Below are positions 1-6,522 of a stretch of DNA of 8,838 nt, in pieces. The notes below the pieces were generated by a model. It had not been told where the DNA came from. It ran no database searches and saw only the letters and a program-made list of their open reading frames with translations. Made by a program: the position numbers and the translations under genes. How positions within the stretch are numbered: position 1 is the first letter of the stretch; each line of letters starts with the position of its first letter. The stretch spans positions 1 through 8,838 of the forward strand of contig RFHZ01000725.1 of NCBI GenBank assembly GCA_003696125.1, given 5' to 3'. This DNA comes from Nitrospinota bacterium (lineage in GTDB: Bacteria > Tectomicrobia > Entotheonellia > J063).

Positions 1-419
1 GAGCGGAGTGCTTACAGGAAGCGCTAAAATTGATAGAGGAGGGGACGGTGGTTCCCCGGCCACAGGAGGAGCGGTACGCGACCTATGCACCTCGCCTGAA
101 AAAAGAAGATGGGCACATCGACTGGACCCGACGGGCACGCGATATCTATAACCTGATCCGGGGGGTGATTCCCTGGCCAGGCGCCTATACCTTTCGCCAG
201 GGCAGCCGGTTGAAGATCTGGTGGGCAGATTGGACCGACAGGCCGGTTGACCGGGAGGCGGGAGAGGTGATCAGGGTGGAGAAGGAGGCCATCGAAGTGA
301 GTGCCGGGGAAGGGACCCTGTTGCTGCGGGAGGTGCAACCGGAGAACAGGCGGCGGATGCCGGTGAGGGAGTACCTGGCCGGGTATCCGCTTCATCCGGG
401 AGAGCGGTTGGGAGCATGA
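1..419 (+). CDS. fmt: Methionyl-tRNA formyltransferase, C-terminal part (5' end outside window)
   Basis: Fmt transfers a formyl group from 10-formyl-tetrahydrofolate to Met-tRNAfMet, making the initiator tRNA in the cytoplasm. The reading frame is already open at base 3 and runs 138 codons to TGA at 417-419, so the N-terminal catalytic formyltransferase domain is missing from the window. What remains is the end of the linker and the C-terminal OB-fold-like tRNA-binding domain. The family signature is plain: ATYAPRLKKEDGHIDW, followed by a helix with IYNLIRGVIPWPGAYTF, and an ending around VREYLAGYPLHPGERLGA. The stop overlaps the rsmB start in an ATGA (416-419), so the two are probably translationally coupled; fmt next to rsmB is a very common bacterial arrangement. 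An internal ATG at 30 would open a shorter frame, but the coding clearly continues upstream of it. Identification is confident; the gene is partial only because the window cuts it. Confidence 0.96.
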   Translation, partial: AECLQEALKLIEEGTVVPRPQEERYATYAPRLKKEDGHIDWTRRARDIYNLIRGVIPWPGAYTFRQGSRLKIWWADWTDRPVDREAGEVIRVEKEAIEVSAGEGTLLLREVQPENRRRMPVREYLAGYPLHPGERLGA

Positions 420-1432
420 GGATGAGGGCAATGGCTCCACAGCAAAAGGCGTCAGAATCCCGGGAGAGAGGGGCGCGTACCCTGGCCCTGGCTCTCCTCC
501 TGGATCGAGAACGGAAACGTATCCCGCTGGACCGGCTCTTACACCGGGTACAGGATCAGGCCTCCCTGGCACCGGCCGAAAGGGCTCTACTCCACGAACT
601 GGTTTACGGGGTCTATCGCTGGAGGAATCGCCTGGACTGGATCATCGATCATCTGGTCGAGAAACGACCGGAGAAGCTCCCGCTCAGCATTCGTTACATC
701 TTGCGCCTGGGGTTGTACCAGCTCCTCTTCCTGGAACGGATCCCCCCTTTTGCCGCCGTCCATGAGACCGTGGAACTTGCCAAACGCTTTGGACACCGGG
801 GTACGGCTAACCTGGTGAACGGGGTGTTACGGGAAGCTTATCGACAACGATCCGATCTGCCCTATCCTCCCTGGGACAGGGATCCGATCGGCTATCTGAC
901 CGTGGTGGAGTCTCACCCCCGCTGGATGGTCGAGCGGTGGGTGGCGACCTGGGGGGTAGAGCGGGCACGGCAGATCTGTGAGGCCAACAATCGTCGTCCC
1001 CCCTTAACGCTGCGCACCAATACGCTGCGCACCACAAGGACCGCACTGTTACAGCTCCTCCAGGAGGCAGGCATCGCCGCAACTCCCTCCCCCCTGCTGC
1101 CGGAGAGTATCCGCCTGCTGGAACATCCAGGCCTTCTCACCTCTTTACCCGGATACTCCCAGGGATGGTTTCAGGTGCAGGATGAGGGGGCCATGCTGGT
1201 CTCCTATCTGCTGGCCCCGTATCCGGGGAACTGCCTGCTCGATGCCTGTGCCGCTCCTGGAGGGAAAACCACCCACTGTGCTGCCTTAAGCCAGGATCAG
1301 GGGATCATCATCGCTCTTGATCGTTCCCGCAAGCGCCTGTACCGCCTCCAGGAGAACTGCCGGCGTCTCGGTATCCGGAGTATTCACCGTACAGGGGGAT
1401 GCAGGAGCCCTCCCTTTCGGTCATCCCTTTGA
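416..1432 (+). CDS. rsmB: 16S rRNA m5C967 methyltransferase RsmB, N-terminal fragment up to frameshift
   Basis: RsmB (Sun/Fmu) methylates C967 of 16S rRNA (E. coli numbering) using S-adenosylmethionine. This frame carries the NusB-like RNA-binding domain (about residues 20-150, including ELVYGVYRWRNRLDWIIDHL and AVHETVELAKRFG), the middle region, and the SAM-binding motif DACAAPGGKT at residues 276-285. Family similarity stops near residue 321 (LGIR). The next codons read an unrelated tail to a stop at 1430-1432, while the expected continuation is found one base further on in the frame ending at 1805. The fragment alone lacks both conserved cysteines and should be inactive. The start at 416 overlaps the fmt stop (ATGA); in-frame ATGs at 422 and 431 are alternatives, the latter preceded by GAGG. 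If one base is removed, the joined gene encodes 462 residues, close to the usual RsmB length (429 in E. coli). Confidence 0.85.
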   Translation: MRMRAMAPQQKASESRERGARTLALALLLDRERKRIPLDRLLHRVQDQASLAPAERALLHELVYGVYRWRNRLDWIIDHLVEKRPEKLPLSIRYILRLGLYQLLFLERIPPFAAVHETVELAKRFGHRGTANLVNGVLREAYRQRSDLPYPPWDRDPIGYLTVVESHPRWMVERWVATWGVERARQICEANNRRPPLTLRTNTLRTTRTALLQLLQEAGIAATPSPLLPESIRLLEHPGLLTSLPGYSQGWFQVQDEGAMLVSYLLAPYPGNCLLDACAAPGGKTTHCAALSQDQGIIIALDRSRKRLYRLQENCRRLGIRSIHRTGGCRSPPFRSSL

Positions 1433-1805
1433 TCTGGTCCTCTGCGATGCCCCCTGCTCAGGGTTGGGAGTGCTCCGTCGCCACCCAGAGGGGAAGTGGG
1501 AGAAGGAGGAGACGCTTATCGAGGAGATGAGGGCCCGGCAGAGTCATCTGCTGGAGCAACTCGCTCTGGCTGTGCGTCGCGGAGGGGTCCTGGTCTACAG
1601 CGTCTGTTCCTTTGAACCTGAAGAGACGGAAGAGGTGGTACGCCGCTTCCTCCAGTCCCATCCCGCGTTTACCCCAGATCCCCTTTCTCCCCTGCTGCCT
1701 GCCGCCTTGACCCCTTTCCTCGACTCCTCCCACACCTCTCTTCGTCTCTTCCCGGGAGACCTGGAGATGGATGGTGGCTTTGTGATCCGACTCCGACGGA
1801 CATGA
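1317..1805 (+). CDS. rsmB: RsmB, C-terminal catalytic fragment after frameshift
   Basis: This frame holds the second half of the RsmB Rossmann-fold methyltransferase domain. It contains the PC-type motif DAPCSGLGVLRRHPEGKW (cysteine codon at 1455, residue 347 of the repaired protein) and the motif VYSVCSFEPEE with the catalytic cysteine (codon 1605, residue 397). These two cysteines are the pair RNA m5C methyltransferases use, one as nucleophile and one for product release. It ends with MDGGFVIRLRR and TGA at 1803-1805. Only the part from about 1380-1398 onward is genuine RsmB sequence; the leading residues from a nominal TTG at 1317 are out-of-frame reading of the upstream half. No Shine-Dalgarno sequence supports independent initiation, so this is best read as the 3' half of one interrupted gene. 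The intact motifs suggest the break is recent or a sequencing/assembly error. Confidence 0.8.
   Translation: MIVPASACTASRRTAGVSVSGVFTVQGDAGALPFGHPFDLVLCDAPCSGLGVLRRHPEGKWEKEETLIEEMRARQSHLLEQLALAVRRGGVLVYSVCSFEPEETEEVVRRFLQSHPAFTPDPLSPLLPAALTPFLDSSHTSLRLFPGDLEMDGGFVIRLRRT
1377..1398 (+). other. Frameshift site within rsmB (one extra base)
   Basis: Upstream RsmB is read in the frame of base 416, downstream in the frame of base 1317. The move corresponds to one extra base, and 416-1805 is 1390 nt, that is 3x463+1. Two repairs give plausible protein: dropping a base near 1379 yields LGIRVFTVQGDAGALPF, which has a good beta-strand pattern before the acidic motif; dropping one G from the GGGGG run at 1394-1398 yields LGIRSIHRTGDAGALPF, at the commonest kind of indel position. 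There is no slippery heptamer, nearby stop codon or internal Shine-Dalgarno that would suggest programmed frameshifting. Confidence 0.8.
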
Positions 1806-1820
1806 GAGGAGACCAGCTCC

Positions 1821-2762
1821 ATGCGTCGTATCCTCCTTACGGCTGTCGTCTTACTGTTGCTGGGCATGGTGAGCGGTCTGCTCAGTGTGGGGTGGTTTCT
1901 GCGGAGCGAGGAGGTACTCGTCCCCAACCTGGTGGGACAGGAGCTGGTGGCGGCGTCTGATCTGGTCGGGAAAAAGGGCTTGGGACTGGAGATCAGCGAT
2001 CGGGTGGCCAGTGCCTATGTGCCGGCCAACCATATCGTGAAACAGGACCCCTTGCCCGGGGAACGCCTCCCCCGGGGGGCCAAGATCCTGGTGGTGCTCA
2101 GCACCGGCCTGCTGGAGACCGAGGTGCCGGAGGTGCGAGGTGAATACCTGGCTCGGGCCAAGACCATACTGGCCGAACAGGGGTTGCAGGTAGGGGAGGT
2201 AGTAAGGGTGCACACGGAGAGGATGGCCGAAGGGAAGGTGCTCGCCCAGAACCTCCTGCCGGGAGAGAAGGTCTCCCACGGCTCCTCACTCGGGCTGGTG
2301 GTCAGCGCCGGGCCTCCCCTGCCGGCCTACGTGATGCCTGATCTGCGGGGGAAGTCTTTGCTCCAGGTGCAGGAAGAGATCCAGCCGTATCGGCTGGCGA
2401 TAGGGACGGTCCAGTATACCGACCAGCAGGAGGGAAAGCCGGGAACGGTAGTAGCCCAATCTCCTCTCCCCGGAGCCCGGGTGGAGGAGGGGACCGCGAT
2501 CTCCCTCACCCTGGTGCAGGCGAACAGGGTGGTGCAAGGAGGCGAGGCAGGGAAGTTTGCCCTGTTTCGTTACCGGACTCCTGCCGGTTCGGAACCGCAG
2601 CGCATCCGGATTGTGATTCGCACGCAAGGAGAGAGGCGGGAGGTGTTTAACCAGGTACAGGCTCCCGATTCGGAGATTCGCCTGCTGGTTCCGATCCAGG
2701 GGGAGACCTACGCCCAGATCTATCAAGACGAGACCTTAATCGAGGAGCGACGCCTCCAGTAG
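1821..2762 (+). CDS. Membrane-anchored protein with three PASTA repeats
   Basis: This 313-residue protein begins with an Arg-rich start and one hydrophobic segment (about residues 4-28, LLTAVVLLLLGMVSGLLSVGWF), read as a signal anchor with the rest outside the inner membrane. Three PASTA repeats follow, at about residues 34-95, 97-164 and 168-232. Each has a VPNLVGQ- or MPDLRGK-like opening, a VxxQxPLPGxxV-like middle (KQDPLPGERL, AQNLLPGEKV, AQSPLPGARV) and a closing LVVS or LTLV strand. The last 80 residues look beta-rich (RIRIVIRTQGERREVFNQV, then AQIYQDETLIEE) and resemble, from memory, the tail of clostridial PrkC kinases. PASTA repeats bind muropeptides or lipid II in Ser/Thr kinases and some penicillin-binding proteins, but neither domain is present here. 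An AGGAG (1807-1811) lies 9 nt before ATG, 15 nt after rsmB. The function is unknown; a cell-wall sensing or scaffold role is inference. Confidence 0.88.
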   Translation: MRRILLTAVVLLLLGMVSGLLSVGWFLRSEEVLVPNLVGQELVAASDLVGKKGLGLEISDRVASAYVPANHIVKQDPLPGERLPRGAKILVVLSTGLLETEVPEVRGEYLARAKTILAEQGLQVGEVVRVHTERMAEGKVLAQNLLPGEKVSHGSSLGLVVSAGPPLPAYVMPDLRGKSLLQVQEEIQPYRLAIGTVQYTDQQEGKPGTVVAQSPLPGARVEEGTAISLTLVQANRVVQGGEAGKFALFRYRTPAGSEPQRIRIVIRTQGERREVFNQVQAPDSEIRLLVPIQGETYAQIYQDETLIEERRLQ

Positions 2763-2768
2763 CGCCAG

Positions 2769-2784
2769 TCCGGATGTTCCCGGA
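2769..2784 (+). repeat. Short inverted repeat downstream of the PASTA gene
   Basis: TCCGG (2769-2773) and CCGGA (2780-2784) form a 5-bp stem with a 6-nt loop just after the PASTA gene stop. No T-run follows, so it does not look like an intrinsic terminator; at most it is a weak 3'-end hairpin. Confidence 0.3.
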
Positions 2785-2826
2785 AAGTGGATCTGTCAAA
2801 AATCTGGGCAGGAGCGAAAGGGAGAC

Positions 2827-2855
2827 TTGACAGGGGAAGCGACATTATTTACAAT
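2827..2855 (+). promoter_or_regulatory. Sigma-70 type promoter for the ffh operon
   Basis: A perfect -35 box TTGACA (2827-2832), a 17-nt spacer and a -10 box TACAAT (2850-2855) match the housekeeping consensus at 11 of 12 positions. A second TACAAT overlaps at 2855-2860 but would give a 22-nt spacer. Transcription would begin about 2862-2867, giving a leader of roughly 35-40 nt before the ffh GTG. The -35 box is also one arm of an inverted repeat: CTGTCAA at 2793-2799 and TTGACAG at 2827-2833. Confidence 0.8.
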
Positions 2856-2902
2856 ACAATGCCCTTTTACCCTCACGCGAAAAAGAGAGGAGCGCAGTCC
2901 CG

Positions 2903-4228
2903 GTGTTTGAGAATCTCTCATCCAAATTAGAAGGTATTTTTAAGAAGCTGCGTCGTCATGGGAAATTGACGGAAAAGGAGATTCGCGAAGCTCTGCGGGA
3001 GGTACGCCTTGCCCTCTTAGAAGGGGATGTCCATTTCAGCGTGGTCAAAGAGTTTACGGAGAGGGTACGGGAAAAGGCGCTGGGGGAGACGGTGCTGCAG
3101 AGTCTAACCCCTGGACAACAGGTGGTCAAGATCGTTCATGAAGAGCTGATCGCGCTGATGGGAGGGGAGCAGAGCAGGCTGCAGTTTGCCCCCATCCCGC
3201 CCACCTGCATCATGCTCGTTGGGTTGCAGGGATCAGGAAAGACGACTACGGCGGCGAAACTGGCCAAGCGCCTGCGCAAGGAAGGCCACTATCCCTACCT
3301 GGTTCCGGCCGATGTGTACCGGCCGGCAGCGATCGACCAGCTCAAGATCCTGGGGGAAGAGCTCCAGGTGCCGGTCTATCCCTCCTCTCCTGCCCAGGAT
3401 CCGGTAGAGATCTGCCGGCAGGCGATGCGGGAGGCGGTACAGCAACATGCAGACGTGGTGATCATCGACACGGCGGGTCGTCTGCATATCGATGAGCAGA
3501 TGATGGCAGAGCTGGTGACTTTGAAACAGGAACTTTCTCCCCAGGAGACGCTACTCGTTGCCGATAGCATGACCGGCCAGGATGCGGTGAATGTGGCCAA
3601 GACCTTCCACGAAACCCTGGGCCTGAGCGGCATCATTTTGACCAAACTCGACGGTGATGCCCGGGGCGGGGCTGCCCTCTCCATTCGCGCCGTCACCCAG
3701 ACCCCGATCAAGTACGTGGGGACCGGGGAGAAGCTCGATGCGCTGGAACCGTTTCACCCGGATCGTATCGCTTCCCGTATCCTGGGGATGGGGGATATCC
3801 TCTCCCTGATCGAGAAGGCCGAAGCGACGATGAGTGCAGAGAAGGCCAGAGAGATGGAGCAAAAGCTCCGGAAGGCGGCCTTCACCCTGGAGGATTTCAA
3901 GGAACAACTCCAGCAGGTGCGGAGCATGGGTCCTCTCGATCAGTTGCTCGGGATGCTCCCGGGGATGAAGCAGTTGAAGAATGTGCAGGTCGATGAAAGG
4001 GAACTGGTGAAGATCGAGGCGATCATCAACTCCATGACGCCCCAGGAACGACGTCATCCCGAGATCATTAACGGGAGCCGGCGCAAGCGGATTGCCCGGG
4101 GGAGTGGAACCACGGTACAGGATGTGAATCGACTGTTAAAACAGTTCATGCAGACGCAAAAACTGCTGAAAAAGTTTAGCAAGGGAAAGAAAGGGAAGGT
4201 CCCCTTAGGCAGGCTCTTCTTAGGATAG
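2903..4228 (+). CDS. ffh: Signal recognition particle protein Ffh (SRP54 GTPase)
   Basis: Ffh binds 4.5S SRP RNA and signal sequences on ribosomes and, with the receptor FtsY, delivers nascent membrane proteins to the translocon. At 441 residues it is normal length. The N domain covers about residues 1-90. The G domain carries [15 protein letters not shown] (from residue 107, P-loop), [17 protein letters not shown] (189-193) and [10 protein letters not shown] (247-256). The M domain follows from about 300, with [14 protein letters not shown] and the SRP RNA-binding helix [11 protein letters not shown] (392-402). The tail after that helix has few methionines (LLKKF where many relatives have MMKKM) and is lysine-rich. 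Initiation is at GTG 2903 with AGAGGAG (2886-2892) 10 nt upstream; [16 protein letters not shown] is the expected family start. It is first in its operon, directly behind the promoter at 2827-2855, and rpsP follows after 16 nt. Confidence 0.98.
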   Translation: MFENLSSKLEGIFKKLRRHGKLTEKEIREALREVRLALLEGDVHFSVVKEFTERVREKALGETVLQSLTPGQQVVKIVHEELIALMGGEQSRLQFAPIPPTCIMLVGLQGSGKTTTAAKLAKRLRKEGHYPYLVPADVYRPAAIDQLKILGEELQVPVYPSSPAQDPVEICRQAMREAVQQHADVVIIDTAGRLHIDEQMMAELVTLKQELSPQETLLVADSMTGQDAVNVAKTFHETLGLSGIILTKLDGDARGGAALSIRAVTQTPIKYVGTGEKLDALEPFHPDRIASRILGMGDILSLIEKAEATMSAEKAREMEQKLRKAAFTLEDFKEQLQQVRSMGPLDQLLGMLPGMKQLKNVQVDERELVKIEAIINSMTPQERRHPEIINGSRRKRIARGSGTTVQDVNRLLKQFMQTQKLLKKFSKGKKGKVPLGRLFLG

Positions 4229-4244
4229 TGAAGGAGGAAGTCGC

Positions 4245-4502
4245 GTGGCCGTAAAAATTCGCCTGAAACGCATCGGTGCCAAAAAGCGGCCGATGTATCG
4301 CTTGGTTGTTGCAGACTCTCGTTCTCCGCGAGATGGACGGATCATTGAAAAGCTCGGCTTCTATAATCCCCTGACCGATCCGTTTGAACTCAAGGTGGAA
4401 AAGGAACGCCTGCAGGAGTGGCTGAAACGGGGAGCCCAGCCGACCGACAGCGTGAAGGGACTCTTGAAGAAAGCTGGACTGTGGGCAGAGCTTCATCCTT
4501 AG
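4245..4502 (+). CDS. rpsP: 30S ribosomal protein S16
   Basis: S16 is an early-binding small-subunit protein that stabilises the 5' and central domains of 16S rRNA. The 85-residue product opens with [19 protein letters not shown] and carries [20 protein letters not shown], the standard bacterial S16 signature, then NPLTDP and a C-terminal segment ending [13 protein letters not shown]. Length matches the family. Initiation is at GTG 4245, supported by a strong AAGGAGG at 4231-4237 with a 7-nt spacer and by the conserved alanine at position 2. It lies 16 nt after ffh, as in many bacteria, with khpA, rimM, trmD and rplS downstream, so it is probably co-transcribed from the ffh promoter. Confidence 0.98.
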   Translation: MAVKIRLKRIGAKKRPMYRLVVADSRSPRDGRIIEKLGFYNPLTDPFELKVEKERLQEWLKRGAQPTDSVKGLLKKAGLWAELHP

Positions 4503-4573
4503 CCGATCCCTCGCCAGTGGTGTAGACGACCGACCATGAAGTGGTGGCCTCAGGTGACGAGTGGAGGAGGGAG

Positions 4574-4804
4574 ATGAAGGAGTTAGTGCTCTATATTGCG
4601 AAGGCGCTTGTCGATCATCCAGAGCAGGTGGAGGTGGAAGAGGTGATGGGGGAGAAGACGACGGTCATCGAGTTGAAGGTGGCCGAGAGCGATCTGGGCA
4701 AGGTGATCGGCAGGCAGGGAAAGACGGCGCGTGCCCTTGGTACCATTCTGAATGCTGCCGCGACCAAAGCCCAGAAACGCGCCGTGCTGGAAATTCTGGA
4801 ATAG
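4574..4804 (+). CDS. khpA: KH-domain RNA-binding protein, KhpA/YlqC (UPF0109) type
   Basis: This 76-residue protein is a single KH domain. It begins [19 protein letters not shown], continues through a [16 protein letters not shown] strand-helix, and carries the nucleic-acid-binding GxxG loop as GRQG at residues 46-49, followed by [16 protein letters not shown]. In Gram-positive bacteria KhpA partners with KhpB/Jag, binds many transcripts and affects cell elongation and division; its role in other phyla is less clear. The start at ATG 4574 is chosen because GGAGG (4563-4567) lies 6 nt upstream and the product then has the usual 75-77 residues; an in-frame GTG at 4541 would add 11 unconserved residues. 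Position between rpsP and rimM is the classic context. The 71-nt gap before it contains nothing clear beyond this ribosome binding site. Confidence 0.95.
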   Translation: MKELVLYIAKALVDHPEQVEVEEVMGEKTTVIELKVAESDLGKVIGRQGKTARALGTILNAAATKAQKRAVLEILE

Positions 4805-4830
4805 AGCGCTACAAAGGCGCAGAGGGTTTC

Positions 4831-4847
4831 AGTCGAGATCCTCGACT
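4831..4847 (+). promoter_or_regulatory. Perfect hairpin in the rimM ribosome-binding region
   Basis: AGTCGAG (4831-4837), loop ATC, CTCGACT (4841-4847) form a 7-bp perfect stem between khpA and rimM. The only Shine-Dalgarno-like sequence, AGAGGG (4821-4826), lies upstream of the stem, 28 nt from the rimM ATG at 4855. If the hairpin folds, the effective distance shrinks to about 11 nt. This resembles known cases in which a stem-loop brings a distant ribosome binding site near its start codon. There is no T-run, so it is not an intrinsic terminator. The structure is seen; its function is inferred. Confidence 0.5.
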
Positions 4848-4854
4848 CTCCATC

Positions 4855-5376
4855 ATGGCACAGACTTTCATCGAAATCGGGCGAATCGTTCGACCCCAGG
4901 GGAACAGGGGGGCGGTACGCGTCTCCCCGCGTTTTGGGGAACCCGACTTTTACCTGGCGCTGCCCGAGGTCGTCTTGCAGAAGGGAGAGCAGAGGATACC
5001 GGCTGTCGTTGAACGCTGCTGGCAGCACAAGCACTTCCTCATCTTTCACTTTCAGGGGTGTGATTCCCTGGAGGCGGCACGGCAGTGGGTGGGCTACAGT
5101 GTGGTCCTCCCCCGAGAAGCCTTTGCTCCTCTGCCCGAGGGAGAGTACTACTGGTTTGAGATGGAAGGATTGGCGGTGTACAGTGAGGAGGGATCGTATC
5201 TGGGAACGGTGGCCGAGGTGGTGAGTTTCGGGAGCAGCGATCTCCTCGTGGTAAGGCAGGGAGAGGAGGAGTGGTTTCTGCCCATGACGAGGGAGATCGT
5301 GCAGCAGATCGATCTCACGGCGCAGCGCATGGTTATTCGACTGCTACCAGGACTGCTGGGTACCGATGGAAATTGA
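4855..5376 (+). CDS. rimM: Ribosome maturation factor RimM
   Basis: RimM binds S19 and the 16S rRNA 3' (head) domain and speeds late 30S maturation. The 173-residue protein has two domains. The N-terminal RimM beta-barrel begins IEIGRIVRPQGNRGAVRV, a close match to the family opening. The PRC barrel spans about residues 95-170, with EGEYYWFEMEGLAVYSEEG, YLGTVAEVVSFGSSDLLVV, WFLPMTREIVQQID and a final LLPGLL. The start is ATG 4855, the only standard start codon close to the conserved beginning; upstream in-frame codons lack ATG, GTG or TTG until well inside khpA. There is no Shine-Dalgarno at normal spacing; the hairpin at 4831-4847 may compensate. The stop overlaps the trmD start by 11 nt, suggesting coupled translation of RimM and TrmD, as often seen. 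Confidence 0.96.
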   Translation: MAQTFIEIGRIVRPQGNRGAVRVSPRFGEPDFYLALPEVVLQKGEQRIPAVVERCWQHKHFLIFHFQGCDSLEAARQWVGYSVVLPREAFAPLPEGEYYWFEMEGLAVYSEEGSYLGTVAEVVSFGSSDLLVVRQGEEEWFLPMTREIVQQIDLTAQRMVIRLLPGLLGTDGN

Positions 5377-6181
5377 CGTTTTGACCCTTTTCCCCAACAT
5401 ATTTACCTCTCCCCTGCAGGAGAGTATCCTGCGGATCGCCCAGGAAAGGGGGAAGGTCACCATCCGTATCCATGATCTGCGCCAGTTCGCTACCGATCGG
5501 CATCGGGTCACCGATGAGCCTCCTTACGGGGGGGGACCGGGCATGATTTTGAAGCCCGAACCCCTGATGCGAGGGGTGGAGGCCTTGCAACGGCAGGGAA
5601 TTCCTGCTAAAGTAATCCTCTTGACCCCCCAGGGCACCCTCTTCACGCAGGACAAGGCGCAGGAGCTGGCCAGGGAGAAGCGGCTTCTGCTCCTCTGTGG
5701 ACGCTACGGCGGGGTGGATGAACGGGTGGTGCAGTGTTGTGTGGATGAGGAGCTTTCCATAGGGGATTATGTCCTGACCGGGGGAGAACTCCCCGCCCTG
5801 GTGGTGATCGATGCGGTGGTGCGTCTGCTGCCCGGGGTGGTGGGGAACGAGGATTCCCTTCGCCAGGATTCTTTTGCCCAGGGCCTGCTCGATGCACCCC
5901 AGTATACACGCCCTGCGGAATATCGAGGGTACCGGGTACCGGACATCCTCCTCTCCGGTAACCATCAGGCCATTGCTGCCTGGCGTCGTCGGGAGGCGCT
6001 AAAGAAGACATGGCAACGCAGGCCAGAGCTTCTGAGCCGGGCCAGGCTCTCGGAGGAGGATCGCCGTTTCCTCCGCACCCTGGCCTGGCAGCAAGGAGCG
6101 GAAACGCAGGATGCCTCTTCCGGGCAGAAGCCGTCACAGGAATCTTATGCCATAAGAGAGAAGGAGAGAGTGAGCTCATGA
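5366..6181 (+). CDS. trmD: tRNA (guanine-N1-)-methyltransferase TrmD
   Basis: TrmD makes m1G37 in tRNAs with G36-G37, preventing +1 frameshifting during translation. It is a SPOUT-family dimer with a deep trefoil knot. Visible motifs: [13 protein letters not shown] at the start, [10 protein letters not shown] (YGGGPGM at residues 54-60), the SAM-binding [11 protein letters not shown] (111-121), [14 protein letters not shown] (131-144), and [17 protein letters not shown] followed by [12 protein letters not shown]. At 271 residues it is somewhat longer than the E. coli protein (255). The excess is a hydrophilic tail after RPELL (about residue 220 on), ending [15 protein letters not shown]. The ATG at 5366 lies inside the last codons of rimM and lacks a strong ribosome binding site, so coupling is likely. 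The tail DNA also contains the rplS ribosome binding site, and the stop overlaps the rplS start (ATGA, 6178-6181). Confidence 0.97.
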   Translation: MEIDVLTLFPNIFTSPLQESILRIAQERGKVTIRIHDLRQFATDRHRVTDEPPYGGGPGMILKPEPLMRGVEALQRQGIPAKVILLTPQGTLFTQDKAQELAREKRLLLLCGRYGGVDERVVQCCVDEELSIGDYVLTGGELPALVVIDAVVRLLPGVVGNEDSLRQDSFAQGLLDAPQYTRPAEYRGYRVPDILLSGNHQAIAAWRRREALKKTWQRRPELLSRARLSEEDRRFLRTLAWQQGAETQDASSGQKPSQESYAIREKERVSS

Positions 6182-6522
6182 ACATGATCGATTTTCTGGA
6201 AAAGACCCAGTTGAAACCGGAGATCCCCTCCTTTAATCCGGGGGATACGGTCCGGGTCTCCTTTCGGGTTGTCGAAGGGGAGAAGGAACGGACCCAGGTC
6301 TTTGAGGGGGTGGTTATCGCCCGCAAAGGAGGGGGAATCCGGGAGACGTTTACGGTGCGCAAGGTCTCTTACGGGATCGGGGTAGAGAGGATATTTCCCC
6401 TGCACTCTCCCCGCATCGAGAAGATCGAGGTGGTGCGTCGAGGACGGGTGCGACGAGCCAAGCTTTACTACCTGCGTCAGCGCCGTGGAAAGGCGGCCCG
6501 TATCAAAGAGAAACGCTTCTGA
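6178..6522 (+). CDS. rplS: 50S ribosomal protein L19
   Basis: L19 sits at the 30S-50S interface and helps form an intersubunit bridge. The 114-residue product shows the family pattern: [57 protein letters not shown], then a basic segment ([16 protein letters not shown]) and a lysine/arginine-rich end (RIKEKRF). The start is ATG 6178, overlapping the trmD stop as ATGA, with AAGGAG at 6161-6166 and an 11-nt spacer; ATG 6184 is a possible but less coupled alternative. The same frame stays open upstream into trmD, but those codons are an out-of-frame shadow of trmD. It follows trmD as in most bacteria and overlaps yraN by one base (TGATG, 6520-6524). Confidence 0.97.
   Translation: MNMIDFLEKTQLKPEIPSFNPGDTVRVSFRVVEGEKERTQVFEGVVIARKGGGIRETFTVRKVSYGIGVERIFPLHSPRIEKIEVVRRGRVRRAKLYYLRQRRGKAARIKEKRF

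Noticed and set aside
24-572. Minus-strand open frame (182 codons) across the fmt-rsmB junction
   Set aside because: It is Pro-rich, without motifs, and spans two genuine genes on the other strand.
1317-1432. Programmed ribosomal frameshifting in rsmB
   Set aside because: No slippery site, no stop codon at the shift point and no stimulatory structure that I can see; an indel is the simpler explanation.
3551-4057. Minus-strand open frame (168 codons) opposite ffh
   Set aside because: The translation is His/Leu-rich with no family features, and the + strand encodes an unmistakable Ffh M domain; it is a codon-bias shadow.
4516-4546. AGTGGTG direct repeat in the rpsP-khpA gap
   Set aside because: Two 7-bp copies 24 nt apart are expected by chance in such sequence and have no associated structure.
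4561-4854. N-terminal extension of rimM into khpA
   Set aside because: The frame is open but reads khpA out of frame; the conserved RimM beginning follows ATG 4855 directly.
5926-5942. Tandem GGTACCGG-like repeat in trmD
   Set aside because: It encodes the conserved YRGYRVPD region of TrmD, so codon use explains the repetition.
6010-6177. N-terminal extension of rplS into trmD
   Set aside because: The codons overlap conserved trmD sequence in another frame, and L19 normally begins near ATG 6178, which has a ribosome binding site.
5643-6362. Long minus-strand open frame (239 codons) opposite trmD and rplS
   Set aside because: It lies entirely opposite well-supported genes in GC-rich DNA, has low-complexity Pro/Arg/Ser-rich translation with no recognisable motif, and no ribosome binding site.
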